From Enterobacter sp. Ag1 (GTDB taxonomy: Bacteria > Pseudomonadota > Gammaproteobacteria > Enterobacterales > Enterobacteriaceae), in NCBI GenBank assembly GCA_000277545.1, contig AKXM01000031.1, forward strand, positions 186,001-250,000: a stretch of DNA of 64,000 nucleotides, in the 5' to 3' direction. Below, in pieces: positions 1 to 9,123 of this stretch (the stretch's first letter is position 1; each line of letters opens with the position of its first letter). The notes beneath the pieces are model-generated. The model saw only the letters and a list, made by a program, of their open reading frames with translations. It searched no databases and was not told the origin of the DNA. A program made the translations under genes and the position numbers.

Positions 1-773
1 ATCCACTCCGGGAGAATAATCCAGCCGACACGCAGCCCCGGAGCCAGAATTTTCGAGAACGTTGAGGTATAGACCACGTGATCTTCATGCCCTAACTCTG
101 TGGCGACCTGAATCAGGGTCTTCTCGCGGCGATCGGTAAAGCTAATCGCCCCGTACGGATCGTCTTCAATAATCACAAAATCATGTTCGGCAGCCAGTTT
201 CACCAGCTTTTCACGACGCTCAGCGCTCAGCGTTGTGCCGCTTGGGTTACCAAAGGTTGGCACCAGATAAACGCCTTTCACTCGCGTAGTTTTCAGCAAA
301 GCTTCCAGCTCATCGACAATCATGCCGTGCTCATCCCCACCTACGGATTCAACCTTCGCGGCGGTCAAACTGAGGATTTGCAGCGTGGCCAGGTAGGTCG
401 GGCGTTCAACGACGAAAACGTCACCTTCGTCTGCCAGCGCACGAATCAGCAAATCCAACGCCTGCTGGGAACCAGAGGTGATGAGCAACTGGTCGCTGCG
501 CGTAGTAATCCCGCGAGCCTTGCACAGCTCAACTAGCTGGTCACGCAGCTCGGAATTGCCTTCGGTCAGGCCATACTGAAAAGCGTCGTTAAAGTTCTCT
601 TCCAGCACTTTACGGGTCGCCAGCTCCAGCCCTTGTCTGTCAAACAGCTCACTGGAAGGAATGCCGCCAGCCAGTGAAATCACGCCGGGCATTTTGCTGT
701 GCTTAAGAAGTTCGCGGATGGCCGAGGGTTGCAGGTTTTGAATGCGTTGCGCGAGGTGTTTAGTATTACTCAT
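1..773 (-). CDS. PLP-dependent class I/II aminotransferase, C-terminal part cut by the window edge
   Basis: About 257 N-terminal residues are visible; the rest lies before base 1. The protein starts MSNTKHLAQRIQNLQPSAIR, followed by GVISLAGGIPSSELF, the substrate-proximal loop of fold-type I aminotransferases. Further on are TSGSQQALDLL (cofactor phosphate region), PTFGNPSGTTL, EDDPYGA, and near the cut STFSKILAPGLRVGW, where the Lys should be the Schiff-base residue. The family (AAT I, LysN/2-aminoadipate and MocR-like aminotransferases) transfers amino groups between amino acids and 2-oxoacids; the substrate cannot be read from this part. No GntR-type DNA-binding domain precedes it, so it is a free enzyme. 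It is divergent from xni, where E. coli has sdaB instead. Confidence 0.85.
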   Translation of the reverse strand, partial: MSNTKHLAQRIQNLQPSAIRELLKHSKMPGVISLAGGIPSSELFDRQGLELATRKVLEENFNDAFQYGLTEGNSELRDQLVELCKARGITTRSDQLLITSGSQQALDLLIRALADEGDVFVVERPTYLATLQILSLTAAKVESVGGDEHGMIVDELEALLKTTRVKGVYLVPTFGNPSGTTLSAERREKLVKLAAEHDFVIIEDDPYGAISFTDRREKTLIQVATELGHEDHVVYTSTFSKILAPGLRVGWIILPEW

Positions 774-955
774 ATTGATGTTCTCTATTTTTTTATGCGT
801 TAGAAATATACATAGCCCGCTAACAACTACGCAATGGCTTTCCACCCGGCCCCGATAAGGTTTTGCGAGAGGCATTCCTGAATGCTGCGATGAGAATAGC
901 TCATCATGGCGGGAAGTGTTAGGGTAGGCCCATCAGAGTGACGAGTTAATTTCTT

Positions 956-1726
956 ATGGCTATTCATTTACTTATCGTCGATGCCCTGAACCTGATTCGC
1001 CGCATACATGCGGTGCAGGGTTCGCCCTGTGTCGATACATGTCTGCATGCGCTGGACCAGCTTATTGGCCACAGTCAGCCTACTCATGCGGTGGCAGTGT
1101 TTGATGACGAAGAACGTCGCGAAGGCTGGCGGCATCAAGTTCTGCCCGACTACAAAGCGGGCCGTTCGCCAATGCCAGACGACCTGCATGCCGAAATGCC
1201 AGCTCTGCGGGATGCTTTTACCCGTCGTGGCGTTCAGTGCTGGCATTCAAAAGGCAACGAGGCGGATGATCTTGCGGCCACGCTGGCGGTGAAAGTCGCC
1301 TCCGGCGGCCATCGGGCAACCATTGTGTCCACCGACAAAGGCTATTGCCAGCTGCTGGCCCCAACGCTGCAAATTCGCGATTACTTCCAAAAACGCTGGC
1401 TGGATGCGCCCTTTATTGCTCAGGAATATGGCGTTCAGCCGGAACAACTGGGGGACTTCTGGGGGCTGGCGGGCATCAGCAGCAGCAAAATTCCCGGCGT
1501 GCCCGGTATTGGCCCTAAAAGCGCCACACAGCTCATTAACCAGTTTTCTGACCTGGAAACGCTCTATCAGCGGCTCGATGAAGTCCCGGAAAAATGGCGT
1601 AAGAAGCTGGAGCTGCACAGAGAAAGTGCGTTTATCAGCCGCCAGGTGGCAAGGCTTGAGACGGATTTACAGCTCGACGGGAACTTACAGCAGCTAAGGT
1701 TGCCTGGTGCATTGCCTTCTGCATAA
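956..1726 (+). CDS. xni: Flap endonuclease Xni (exonuclease IX)
   Basis: 256 residues, close to the roughly 250-residue E. coli protein, starting [20 protein letters not shown]. Homologous to the 5'-nuclease domain of DNA polymerase I; Xni acts on flapped DNA and needs a divalent metal. Visible acidic active-site segments include [17 protein letters not shown] and STDKGYCQ, followed by the helix-hairpin-helix-like [15 protein letters not shown], which binds DNA with a potassium ion. In this subfamily part of the second metal site is missing compared with Pol I. Its terminator is shared with the convergent rlmM. The fucose operon that follows xni in E. coli is absent. Confidence 0.95.
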   Translation: MAIHLLIVDALNLIRRIHAVQGSPCVDTCLHALDQLIGHSQPTHAVAVFDDEERREGWRHQVLPDYKAGRSPMPDDLHAEMPALRDAFTRRGVQCWHSKGNEADDLAATLAVKVASGGHRATIVSTDKGYCQLLAPTLQIRDYFQKRWLDAPFIAQEYGVQPEQLGDFWGLAGISSSKIPGVPGIGPKSATQLINQFSDLETLYQRLDEVPEKWRKKLELHRESAFISRQVARLETDLQLDGNLQQLRLPGALPSA

Positions 1727-1738
1727 CGCAAAAGAAAT

Positions 1739-1762
1739 CCCCTTGCCCGGATGAGCAAGGGG
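1739..1762 (-). terminator. Intrinsic terminator of rlmM, shared with xni
   Basis: An 8-bp perfect stem, CCCCTTGC (1739-1746) with GCAAGGGG (1755-1762), and an 8-base loop. Read on the minus strand it is followed by ATTTCTTTT, so it fits best as the rlmM terminator; for xni on the plus strand the U-tract is poor. Confidence 0.75.
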
Positions 1763-1769
1763 TTGGTCA

Positions 1770-2870
1770 TTAACGTTCGTCGCGACGGCCACCCACGGCC
1801 GCCCACCAACGGCGGATGTGAACGGTCACTTCTTCACGATCGTGGTAAAGCTGGCGGGCTTTGATTTCCGCGTTAATCCCGTTGCTCTCGAGGATTTCGC
1901 GGATCTGCGCCAGGTTTTGCGACACCTCTTCGTAGCGCTTTTTCATCGGCAACTTGAGGTTAAAGATAGTCTCACGGCACCAGCCGTTTACCAGCCAGGT
2001 TGCCATTAAATGGGCTACTTTCGCCGGTTTTTCCACCATGTCGCAGACCATCCAGGAGATGTTGGTGCGGGTCGGGCGGTATTTGAAGCCATCTTCGCGC
2101 AGCCAGGTGACCTGTCCGGTGTCCATCAGGCTCTGCGCCATCGGGCCATTATCAACGGACGAAACCCACATATTGCGTTTTACCAACTGATAGGTCCAGC
2201 CGCCCGGGCAGGCACCCAAATCCACGGCGTACATGCCGTTGGCCAGACGCTCGTCCCATTCATCGGCGGGAATAAAGACGTGAAACGCCTCTTCCAGCTT
2301 CAGCGTGGAGCGGCTTGGAGCATCCGCTGGGAACTTGAGGCGCGGGATGCCCATATAGAACGGCGAATTGTTGGTGGTGTAGGAGTAACCTGTGTAACAG
2401 CAGCCAGGGGCGATGAAGAACACATGCACAACCGGACGCTTCGGCGTTTCGTAGTTGGTCAGCACTCCGGCTTCGCGCAGGCTGGCACGCAGCGGCACGG
2501 TAAACTTGCGACAGAACTTCATCAGCTCTTTGCTTTCGTTGGTGTCGGCCACTTCAACCCGCAGGTCGCCGCCCTTTTCCACCACGCCCTGCAGCATGCC
2601 GACAATAGGCGTGATGCGGTCTTCCGGCGGTAAATCCTTTAGCAGCTCGCCGGCAACAAACATCTGGCGGGCAAAAATCAGGTCGCTGAACGGCAGCTCG
2701 CGCGCCAGCTTTTCCGCCTCTTCCGGCTGATAGCATTCAAATATGACATAACCGCTGTGCTCTTTAACGCGGGCAAAGCCGTAGACACCGCGCTGACCCG
2801 CTTTGTCGGTTATCTCTGCCGCACACTCTTTCTCGAATCCCTGTCGGCAGTACAAAATCACTTTATTCAT
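1770..2870 (-). CDS. rlmM: 23S rRNA (cytidine-2498-2'-O)-methyltransferase RlmM
   Basis: 366 residues, the same length as E. coli RlmM. It uses S-adenosylmethionine to methylate the 2'-O of C2498 in the peptidyl-transferase region of 23S rRNA. The N-terminal half is a THUMP-type RNA-binding region ([20 protein letters not shown]). The C-terminal half is a Rossmann methyltransferase with the SAM motif [15 protein letters not shown] and the motif [12 protein letters not shown]. The start codon overlaps the end of ygdD by 8 bp, so the two genes are co-transcribed and coupled. Confidence 0.97.
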   Translation of the reverse strand: MNKVILYCRQGFEKECAAEITDKAGQRGVYGFARVKEHSGYVIFECYQPEEAEKLARELPFSDLIFARQMFVAGELLKDLPPEDRITPIVGMLQGVVEKGGDLRVEVADTNESKELMKFCRKFTVPLRASLREAGVLTNYETPKRPVVHVFFIAPGCCYTGYSYTTNNSPFYMGIPRLKFPADAPSRSTLKLEEAFHVFIPADEWDERLANGMYAVDLGACPGGWTYQLVKRNMWVSSVDNGPMAQSLMDTGQVTWLREDGFKYRPTRTNISWMVCDMVEKPAKVAHLMATWLVNGWCRETIFNLKLPMKKRYEEVSQNLAQIREILESNGINAEIKARQLYHDREEVTVHIRRWWAAVGGRRDER

Positions 2871-3258
2871 GGCTTACGCCCTTACGTTTCAGGCGCACAG
2901 CACCAATTAACATCAATATCCAACCGGCCAGGAAGCTGACGCCGCCCACCGGGGTAACAAACGCCCACAGCCGCAGGTGCGACAGGGCCAGGCAGTACAA
3001 ACTGCCGCTAAATAATACGGTGCCTAACGCCATAAAGACGCTGCTCCAGTAGAACCAGATGCTGATGCGACGCTGCATTGCCACCGCAAGGCCAAAAATC
3101 GCGAGCGTGTGAAACGCCTGATACTCAAGCCCGGTCTGGATCCATCCCATCTCTGCAACACCCAGAGACTTGCTCAATACGTGCGCCCCAAAGGCGCCCA
3201 GGGCAACAAAAACAAAACCGCTGATGGCGGCAAAAATCAGCATGAATCGGCTGGTCAT
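2863..3258 (-). CDS. ygdD: DUF423 inner membrane protein YgdD
   Basis: 131 residues, matching E. coli YgdD (DUF423). Hydrophobic helices cover roughly residues 6-28, 47-65, 69-92 and 98-120, so this is a small four-helix membrane protein. The conserved start [20 protein letters not shown] and the motif [12 protein letters not shown] are typical of the family. Function is unknown; homologues occur widely in bacteria. It lies between gcvA and rlmM on the same strand and overlaps rlmM by 8 bp. Confidence 0.93.
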   Translation of the reverse strand: MTSRFMLIFAAISGFVFVALGAFGAHVLSKSLGVAEMGWIQTGLEYQAFHTLAIFGLAVAMQRRISIWFYWSSVFMALGTVLFSGSLYCLALSHLRLWAFVTPVGGVSFLAGWILMLIGAVRLKRKGVSHE

Positions 3259-3277
3259 GGTGTAACCCTAAAGTAAG

Positions 3278-3294
3278 GCGTGGCCGCGCCACGC
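3278..3294. other. Short perfect inverted repeat between ygdD and gcvA
   Basis: GCGTGGC (3278-3284), spacer CGC, then GCCACGC (3288-3294). It sits just after the gcvA stop codon on the minus strand. The following bases (CTTACTTTA) are only weakly U-rich, so it may be an attenuating hairpin rather than a full terminator between gcvA and ygdD. Confidence 0.35.
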
Positions 3295-3303
3295 GAAGGT
3301 TGC

Positions 3304-4221
3304 TTATTGTTCGTAGCGAAAACGGAATTTTTCTTGCTCACTGGCCGCCTTTGCCAGGATCCACTGTCGAAACGCGGCTATTTTACCCAGTTCTGCCTGG
3401 CTGTCATGACAAACCAGATAAAAGGCGTTTTTACTTACCAGCACATCATTGAATGGGCATACCAGACGGCCCGCTTCGATTTCCGTTTGGGCCATGACGT
3501 TATTGGCCAGCGCAATCCCCTGCCCGTGAATCGCGGCCTGGAGTACCATTGCGCTGTGGCTGAAAATGGGCCCTTGCTGGACATTAATATGGCTCACGCC
3601 AAGCTGGCGGGTATAAGTCTGCCAGTCGCGGCGCGAAGCGTCATGCAATAAAGTGTGCCTGGCCAAATCTTCCGGCGTTTTAATCGGTTTGTCGCCGGTT
3701 AGTAGCATAGGCGAGCAAACCGGCAGCAAATACTCAGCATAAAGTTTTTCGACTCTTAGCCCCGGCCAGTTTCCCCGCCCATAGAATATCGCCACGTCCA
3801 CGTCGTCAGACAGCTTGTCTTCCTGGCGGTCCACCGCCTGAATTCGCACGTCGATGCCCGGATAAGCTGAGTTAAAGCTTGTTAAGCGAGGCACCAGCCA
3901 GTGAATCGCAAAACTGGGCAATAAACTCACCGTCAGCGCGCCTTTTGCACTGCGCGCCTGCAGCTTGCGGGTGGCTTCCGTCAGCTGGGAAAAAATCTCT
4001 TTAATATCCTGATAATAACTCTGCCCCTCCTCCGTCAACAGCAACGATCGGTTACGGCGGCGGAACAGCTTCAGGCCAAGAAAATCCTCCAGGGACTTGA
4101 TCTGGTGGCTTACCGCGGCCTGAGTAACGAACAGTTCCTCAGCCGCTTTAGTAAAACTCAAGTGACGAGCCGCAGCGTCAAAAACGCGCAGCGCATTCAG
4201 AGGGGGTAATCGCTTAGACAT
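3304..4221 (-). CDS. gcvA: LysR-family regulator of glycine cleavage, GcvA
   Basis: 305 residues, as in E. coli. The N-terminal winged helix-turn-helix (about residues 6-65) reads LPPLNALRVFDAAARHLSFT then AAEELFVTQAAVSHQIKSLE; the periplasmic-binding-protein-like effector domain follows from about 92. In E. coli GcvA activates the gcvTHP glycine-cleavage operon when glycine is present, represses it with GcvR, and activates the divergent sRNA gene gcvB. The same divergent layout with gcvB is preserved here. An ATTAG (CTAAT on the other strand, the GcvA core motif) lies at 4280-4284 between the two genes. Confidence 0.97.
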   Translation of the reverse strand: MSKRLPPLNALRVFDAAARHLSFTKAAEELFVTQAAVSHQIKSLEDFLGLKLFRRRNRSLLLTEEGQSYYQDIKEIFSQLTEATRKLQARSAKGALTVSLLPSFAIHWLVPRLTSFNSAYPGIDVRIQAVDRQEDKLSDDVDVAIFYGRGNWPGLRVEKLYAEYLLPVCSPMLLTGDKPIKTPEDLARHTLLHDASRRDWQTYTRQLGVSHINVQQGPIFSHSAMVLQAAIHGQGIALANNVMAQTEIEAGRLVCPFNDVLVSKNAFYLVCHDSQAELGKIAAFRQWILAKAASEQEKFRFRYEQ

Positions 4222-4316
4222 GGGGTTATTTGGCTTAAGTGTTAATAAGAGTTAACAAACAGATAGCGTTTGTTTACCTATTAGTTTTTTTTATCTGAGC
4301 CATTATAAATTGTCCG

Positions 4317-4345
4317 TTGAGGATGCACCAGCAAATACCTATAGT
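4317..4345 (+). promoter_or_regulatory. Sigma-70 promoter of gcvB
   Basis: TTGAGG (4317-4322), a 17-bp spacer and TATAGT (4340-4345), six bases before the expected first base of GcvB at 4352. The GcvA-type core ATTAG lies 33 bp upstream of the -35 box, suitable for activation by GcvA. Confidence 0.8.
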
Positions 4346-4351
4346 GGCGGC

Positions 4352-4556
4352 ACTTCCTGAGTCGGAACGAAAAGTTGTCTGGAATGCGTGTTCTGGAGGG
4401 CTTTTGGCTTACGGTTGTGATGTTGTGTTGTTGTGTTTGCAATTGGTCTGACATTTCGGACCACGGTAGCTAAGCTACCCCTTTTCACTTCCTGTACATT
4501 TACCCTGTCTGTCCATAGTGATTAATGTAGCACCGCCGAATGCGGTGCTTTTTTTT
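4352..4556 (+). ncRNA. gcvB: GcvB small RNA
   Basis: About 205 nt, closely matching E. coli GcvB from the 5' end ACTTCCTGAGTCGGAACG to the terminator. GcvB binds Hfq and represses many mRNAs for amino-acid and peptide uptake by base pairing. The G/U-rich R1 seed region (about 4415-4440, repeats of TTGTG and TGTTG) is intact. So is the internal hairpin GGTAGC-TAA-GCTACC followed by CCTTTTCACTTCCTGTACA. The 3' terminator is AGCACCGC (4529-4536) with GCGGTGCT (4542-4549) and a U-run to 4556. Divergent from gcvA. Confidence 0.96.
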
Positions 4557-4566
4557 GCCTGCAGTT

Positions 4567-4794
4567 TTACTTCTTCAGCTCAACCATCTCTTTCACGTCC
4601 GAACGGTTAATCTGCTGCATATTGCCGTTAGCATCTTTGTACTTGATCATCCCTGTTTCGTCATCGGTTTTTGGCTTACCTTCAGAGACAATCGCGCGTC
4701 CATCGTTGGTGTGCATGATGTAGTTCGGGCTGGAACAAGCTGCAAGTGCAAAGGTCATCATACAGGCAGAAACAATAGCGATAGATTTGTTCAT
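4567..4794 (-). CDS. ygdI: YgdI/YgdR-family lipoprotein YgdI
   Basis: 75 residues with a lipoprotein signal peptide and lipobox LAAC, giving a lipidated Cys at about 20. The mature part is a small SH3-like DUF903 domain with YIMHTNDGRAIVSEGKPK and the C-terminal NMQQINRSDVKEM. It is a paralogue of YgdR at 32058. Cellular role is not established; it is probably anchored in a membrane facing the periplasm. The gene is convergent with gcvB, whose terminator hairpin lies just beyond the stop codon. Confidence 0.93.
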   Translation of the reverse strand: MNKSIAIVSACMMTFALAACSSPNYIMHTNDGRAIVSEGKPKTDDETGMIKYKDANGNMQQINRSDVKEMVELKK

Positions 4795-4990
4795 TATTCT
4801 TCTCCTTGTGGATAGCGTTTAATGCTGTTTAAGTCTTTCCTACTAACATGCTTAAATATTAGTCCAACAATAATTAGCATAACCTGCTTCTCACATTCTG
4901 CCAGGAGAAACAGACAATTCCGAGAAAGACGGAAACCTTGTGCCAACGCCAGTTTTGCGCGACGATCTGTGCATTGAACTGAGGATCCCC

Positions 4991-6196
4991 ATGACAGCAT
5001 TTAACCCCGCTCATTTTCGCGCGCAATTCCCCGCGCTGGCAGATGCAGGCGTCTATCTCGACAGCGCGGCCACGGCGCTAAAACCCCAGGCCGTGATCGA
5101 CGCTACCCAACAGTTTTACAGCCTGAGTGCCGGGAACGTTCACCGCAGCCAGTTTCCAGAAGCGCAGCGTCTGACGGCGCGCTACGAAGCGGCACGTGAC
5201 CAGGTAGCACGTTTGATCAACGCCGAAAGCGGTAGATCCGTGGTCTGGACCCGGGGCACAACCGAAGCCATAAACCTGGTTGCGCAGTGCTATGCCCGCC
5301 CTCGCCTCAAAGACGGGGATGAAATCATTGTGAGTGAGGCAGAACATCACGCCAATTTTGTGCCGTGGCTGATGGTGGCTGAGCAAACCGGTGCGAAAGT
5401 GGTGAAACTGCCGCTGAATGACCAGGCTCTGCCCGATCTTAACCAGCTTCCTGCATTGCTGCATGGCCGCACTCGTATCCTGGCGCTTGGGCAAATGTCT
5501 AACGTCACCGGGGGCCGCCCCGATCTTGCAAAAGCTATCAAGCTTGCCCACAAAGCAGGCGCCGTCGTGATGGTTGATGGCGCGCAGGGCATTGTTCACT
5601 GCCCGCCGGACGTGCAGGCGCTGGATATCGACTTTTACGCCTTTTCCGCTCATAAACTGTATGGCCCGACCGGCATCGGCGCGCTCTATGGCAAAGCAGA
5701 TCTCCTTGAGCAGATGTCGCCGTGGCTCGGCGGCGGGAAAATGATTACCCATGTCTCATTCGACGGGTTTAAGACTCAGCCAGTGCCCTACCGCTTTGAA
5801 GCCGGGACGCCAAACGTCGCGGGCGTCATTGGCCTTAGCGCTGTGCTGGAATGGCTTGAAACTGTCGATTTACAGCAGGCGGAAAACTGGAGCCGTAGCC
5901 TGGCCACGCTCGCGGAGTCCGAGCTGGCAAAACGCCCCGGTTTCCGTAGCTTCCGCAGTCAGGACTCCAGCCTGCTGGCGTTTGACTTTGCGGGCGTTCA
6001 CCATAGCGATATGGTCACGCTGCTGGCCGAATCAGGCATTGCGCTGCGGGCGGGCCAGCACTGCGCGCAGCCCTTGATGGCCGCATTAGGCGTTAGCGGA
6101 ACGCTGCGCGCCTCTTTCGCCCCTTACAACACACAGCAGGATGTGCACGAACTGCTCGACGCAGTCGGTCGCGCCCTCGATATTCTGGTGGACTGA
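4991..6196 (+). CDS. csdA: Cysteine desulfurase CsdA
   Basis: 401 residues when started at MTAFNPAHFRAQFPAL, the same length as E. coli CsdA; an in-frame ATG at 4940 would add 17 residues with no family match. CsdA is a PLP enzyme that takes sulfur from cysteine as an enzyme persulfide. The Schiff-base Lys222 (FSAHKLYGPTG) and catalytic Cys358 (RAGQHCAQP) are present. The histidines in EAEHHANFVPW support PLP binding. The stop codon directly abuts the csdE start, giving a two-gene operon with the sulfur acceptor CsdE. Confidence 0.97.
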   Translation: MTAFNPAHFRAQFPALADAGVYLDSAATALKPQAVIDATQQFYSLSAGNVHRSQFPEAQRLTARYEAARDQVARLINAESGRSVVWTRGTTEAINLVAQCYARPRLKDGDEIIVSEAEHHANFVPWLMVAEQTGAKVVKLPLNDQALPDLNQLPALLHGRTRILALGQMSNVTGGRPDLAKAIKLAHKAGAVVMVDGAQGIVHCPPDVQALDIDFYAFSAHKLYGPTGIGALYGKADLLEQMSPWLGGGKMITHVSFDGFKTQPVPYRFEAGTPNVAGVIGLSAVLEWLETVDLQQAENWSRSLATLAESELAKRPGFRSFRSQDSSLLAFDFAGVHHSDMVTLLAESGIALRAGQHCAQPLMAALGVSGTLRASFAPYNTQQDVHELLDAVGRALDILVD

Positions 6197-6628
6197 ATGC
6201 AGGCTAATCATCCCTTTGGCACAGAAATTAACGCAGATATGCTGCGTAGCACCTTCGAAGCGCAGCGGCAGTGGGAAGACAAATACCGCCAGCTGATTTT
6301 ATTGGGTAAGAAGCTGCCGGCGCTGCCGGAGGCATTAAAAACCGAGAGTATTGAAATCAGCGGCTGCGAAAATCGCGTTTGGCTGGGCCACGAGCGCCTG
6401 CCGGACGGAACGCTGCACTTTTACGGTGACAGTGAAGGACGCATCGTTCGTGGCTTATTGGCGGTGCTGTTGACCGCGGTAGAGGGGAAAACCGCCCGGC
6501 AGCTATTGGAAAACGATCCGCTAAGTCTGTTTGACGATCTGGGGCTTCGCCATCAGCTAAGCGCTTCCCGCAGCAGCGGGCTTACGGCCCTTGCCGCGGC
6601 CGTTCAACAGGCCGCGCACGAGGATTAA
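6197..6628 (+). CDS. csdE: Sulfur acceptor protein CsdE
   Basis: 143 residues, SufE-like fold. It accepts the persulfide sulfur from CsdA on a conserved Cys; here Cys57 in [13 protein letters not shown]. In E. coli the pair interacts with TcdA (CsdL), the t6A cyclase encoded next door. It starts at the first base after the csdA stop. Its own stop abuts the last base of convergent tcdA with no intergenic DNA. Confidence 0.95.
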   Translation: MQANHPFGTEINADMLRSTFEAQRQWEDKYRQLILLGKKLPALPEALKTESIEISGCENRVWLGHERLPDGTLHFYGDSEGRIVRGLLAVLLTAVEGKTARQLLENDPLSLFDDLGLRHQLSASRSSGLTALAAAVQQAAHED

Positions 6629-7438
6629 TCAGGCGGCGGTTCGTGCCGCCTTCGCCATCATCTTCTTCAGCACATGAGACACCGCCACAAAAGCAAAGCT
6701 GGCGGTTACCATGGTCGCCGCCCCAAAGCCCGAGGCACAGTCCATCCGTTTTGGACCTTCGGCGGTGCTTTTCATCGCGCAAACTGAGCCGTCAGCCTGC
6801 GGATACACCAGCGCTTCAGTTGAAAATACGCAGTCTACGCCAAGCTTCCCTTTACTGTTTTTCACCACGCCGAAATCACTTTTCAGGCGTTCACGCAGCT
6901 TCGCCGCCAGCGGATCCTGAATAGTTTTAGCCAGATCGCTAACCTGAATCTGTGTCGGATCGATTTGCCCACCGGCTCCCCCCGTGGTCACCAGCGGGAT
7001 CTTATAGCGGCGGCAATACGCGATCAGCGCCGCTTTTGGCCGCACGCTGTCAATGGCGTCGATAACATAGCTGAATCCCTGGCTAAGCAGCTCAGCGGCG
7101 TTGTCAGCGGTAATAAAGTCATCCACCACCGTAACCCGACATTCAGGATTGATCTCCTTGATGCGTGCGGCCATGACTTCCGTTTTGGCCTGGCCTACGC
7201 TGTCTTTCAGGGCATGGATTTGGCGGTTGGTGTTGGTGACGCAAACGTCATCCATGTCGATTAGCGTAATGGCCCCAATCCCGGTTCGCGCCAGCGCCTC
7301 TGCCGCCCACGAGCCCACCCCGCCGATGCCAATCACGCAAACGTGCGCTTCTGCAAAAAGCTGAAGCGCCGCCTGGCCATACAGACGAGCGGTGCCGCCA
7401 AAGCGTTGCAGCCAGGCATCAGAGAGAACGACAGACAT
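6629..7438 (-). CDS. tcdA: tRNA threonylcarbamoyladenosine dehydratase TcdA (CsdL)
   Basis: 269 residues, ThiF/MoeB/E1-like family. TcdA uses ATP to dehydrate t6A37 of ANN-decoding tRNAs to the cyclic form ct6A, with help from CsdA/CsdE sulfur transfer. The nucleotide-binding glycine loop IGIGGVGSWAAEALARTG and the following LIDMDDVCVTNTNRQ are typical of the E1 fold. Further landmarks are YVIDAIDSVRPKAALI and VTTGGAGGQIDPTQI. The gene is convergent with csdE, end to end. Confidence 0.96.
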   Translation of the reverse strand: MSVVLSDAWLQRFGGTARLYGQAALQLFAEAHVCVIGIGGVGSWAAEALARTGIGAITLIDMDDVCVTNTNRQIHALKDSVGQAKTEVMAARIKEINPECRVTVVDDFITADNAAELLSQGFSYVIDAIDSVRPKAALIAYCRRYKIPLVTTGGAGGQIDPTQIQVSDLAKTIQDPLAAKLRERLKSDFGVVKNSKGKLGVDCVFSTEALVYPQADGSVCAMKSTAEGPKRMDCASGFGAATMVTASFAFVAVSHVLKKMMAKAARTAA

Positions 7439-7462
7439 CGGGGAAATCCTCAGAAATAAAAA

Positions 7463-7484
7463 ACGGGCTGATTATACAGCCCGT
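7463..7484 (-). terminator. Intrinsic terminator after mltA
   Basis: A 7-bp stem ACGGGCT (7463-7469) with AGCCCGT (7478-7484). On the minus strand it is followed by TTTTTATTT, downstream of mltA and before tcdA. Confidence 0.8.
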
Positions 7485-7509
7485 AGATAAAGGTGGAAAC
7501 GCTGCAGCA

Positions 7510-8607
7510 TTAACCGTTAAAAACGCTGCCCGTGCCAGGCGCCGCTTTCAGCACCCAGACGCGCCCGTAATGGTTGTACCAACCCGCGCGGTGCCCGGCA
7601 TCCGGGCCAATGCCCTGATAGATATCGAAGTGCTGACCTTTGATCGCGCCCCCAACGTCGAGCGCCACCATCACGCGCAGCTCGTACTGGCCGGTGAACT
7701 TCCCGTTATTGTCCAGCAGTGGGACTTCGGTCAGCAGCGTGGTGCCAGCAGGAATGATGGAGCGGTCAGACGCCACGGAGGCACGTCCAATCAACGGTAC
7801 CGCGCTCGCGCCTTTCACCGGCGCATAGCTTGCGGGTTTAAAGAAGACAAAAGAAGGATTCTGCTCAAGCAGCTCCCGCACTGCCGCTTCGCTATGGGTT
7901 TCTCCCCAGTGGCGAATCGCCTGCATCGACATATCTTCTTTCTTCACTTCGCCGCGGTCGATCAACACCTTGCCGATGCTGCGATAAGCGTGGCCGTTTT
8001 TACCGGCATAGCCGAAGAAGGTCAAAGGCTGACCATCGCCAAAATCAATGTAGCCGCTGCCCTGCACATCCATGATGAAGTTATCCATCAGAGAGTTGCT
8101 GTAGGCCAGCACATAGCTGTCGCTCAACCCACCGGCGTAGATTTCCGCGCGGGACGGTAGACGCCCACGTTTTGGCGGCATGCGGTAAATAGGGTACTGG
8201 AACTCGCCCTGGCGAGTATGACGAGCCTGAATCACCGGGGTGTAGTAGCCGGTAAACTGCACGTTGCCGTAGTTGTCAGCCCCTTCCATCTGCCAGGCAT
8301 CAAGGCCGAACTGCTTCAGCTGGCGGGTATCGCCCCCGGCACGCAGCCACTGCTGCACGGCATTATAGATATCGCTGCCGTTATTATAGAGGCGGGGAGA
8401 AGCAGAACGAATCTGGTTAACCTGCTCGGCATAGTCGCCGCCGTTGATAGGCGCGCCAACCGCATCAGGCTGATTCACCAGTGAGAAAGGCTGGGAGAAT
8501 TTCCCGTCTTTATATTGCTGACCGCGATCGGTCGGTTTTGATGAACAGGCGGCCAGCATCGCTAACATGGCCCCCGCCGCTGTGTACTTAATCCAACGTC
8601 CTTTCAT
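7510..8607 (-). CDS. mltA: Membrane-bound lytic murein transglycosylase A
   Basis: 365 residues, the E. coli length. The lipoprotein signal peptide ends in the lipobox LAACSS (lipidated Cys about 21), placing the enzyme in the outer membrane. MltA cleaves the MurNAc-GlcNAc bond of peptidoglycan, forming 1,6-anhydroMurNAc. The MltA barrel carries QFTGYYTPVIQARHTR and YPIYRMPPKRGRLPSRAEI. The C-terminal 3D domain has ALDVGGAIKGQHFDIYQG, whose first Asp is the expected catalytic acid. Monocistronic, with its own terminator. Confidence 0.96.
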   Translation of the reverse strand: MKGRWIKYTAAGAMLAMLAACSSKPTDRGQQYKDGKFSQPFSLVNQPDAVGAPINGGDYAEQVNQIRSASPRLYNNGSDIYNAVQQWLRAGGDTRQLKQFGLDAWQMEGADNYGNVQFTGYYTPVIQARHTRQGEFQYPIYRMPPKRGRLPSRAEIYAGGLSDSYVLAYSNSLMDNFIMDVQGSGYIDFGDGQPLTFFGYAGKNGHAYRSIGKVLIDRGEVKKEDMSMQAIRHWGETHSEAAVRELLEQNPSFVFFKPASYAPVKGASAVPLIGRASVASDRSIIPAGTTLLTEVPLLDNNGKFTGQYELRVMVALDVGGAIKGQHFDIYQGIGPDAGHRAGWYNHYGRVWVLKAAPGTGSVFNG

Positions 8608-8777
8608 TTACCTTTCGCCCTGCTCGTTGCCTCTGTATGCCTCGCCGAAGATAGCAAACGCGCCGCCAGAATTAAACGAGTTGCACACCCCTCACAGCAA
8701 AAACGTCTGTTTTATGGCCACTATGCGGGTTAATTCAACAACTAAGGGGAAATTCAGGTATTTACTCGAAAAAAGGG

Positions 8778-8805
8778 TTGCATCAAAAAGCGAGCGGAGT
8801 ATAGT
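8778..8805 (+). promoter_or_regulatory. Promoter of the initiator tRNA operon
   Basis: TTGCAT (8778-8783), a 16-bp spacer and TATAGT (8800-8805), 13 bp before the first tRNA base. The bases after the -10 box (GCGCATCC) are GC-rich, as in stringently controlled stable-RNA promoters. Confidence 0.7.
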
Positions 8806-8818
8806 GCGCATCCACGGA

Positions 8819-8895
<77 letters not shown>

Positions 8896-8958
8896 ATTAA
8901 AAGTCGCTGATTTAACAGCGCAATGATGAAAAATCATTAAAAAGAGTAGTATGACGGA

Positions 8959-9035
<77 letters not shown>

Positions 9036-9044
9036 ACATTGAGA

Positions 9045-9066
9045 ACACCCTTACGGGTGTTTTTTT
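9045..9066 (+). terminator. Terminator of the fMet tRNA operon
   Basis: Stem ACACCC (9045-9050) and GGGTGT (9055-9060) with loop TTAC, followed by six T. Confidence 0.9.
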
Positions 9067-9123
9067 GTTTCTGCCGTTTGTAAAAAAATAAGGCAGGTTT
9101 ATCTCCCGCCTTTATCAGCCATT

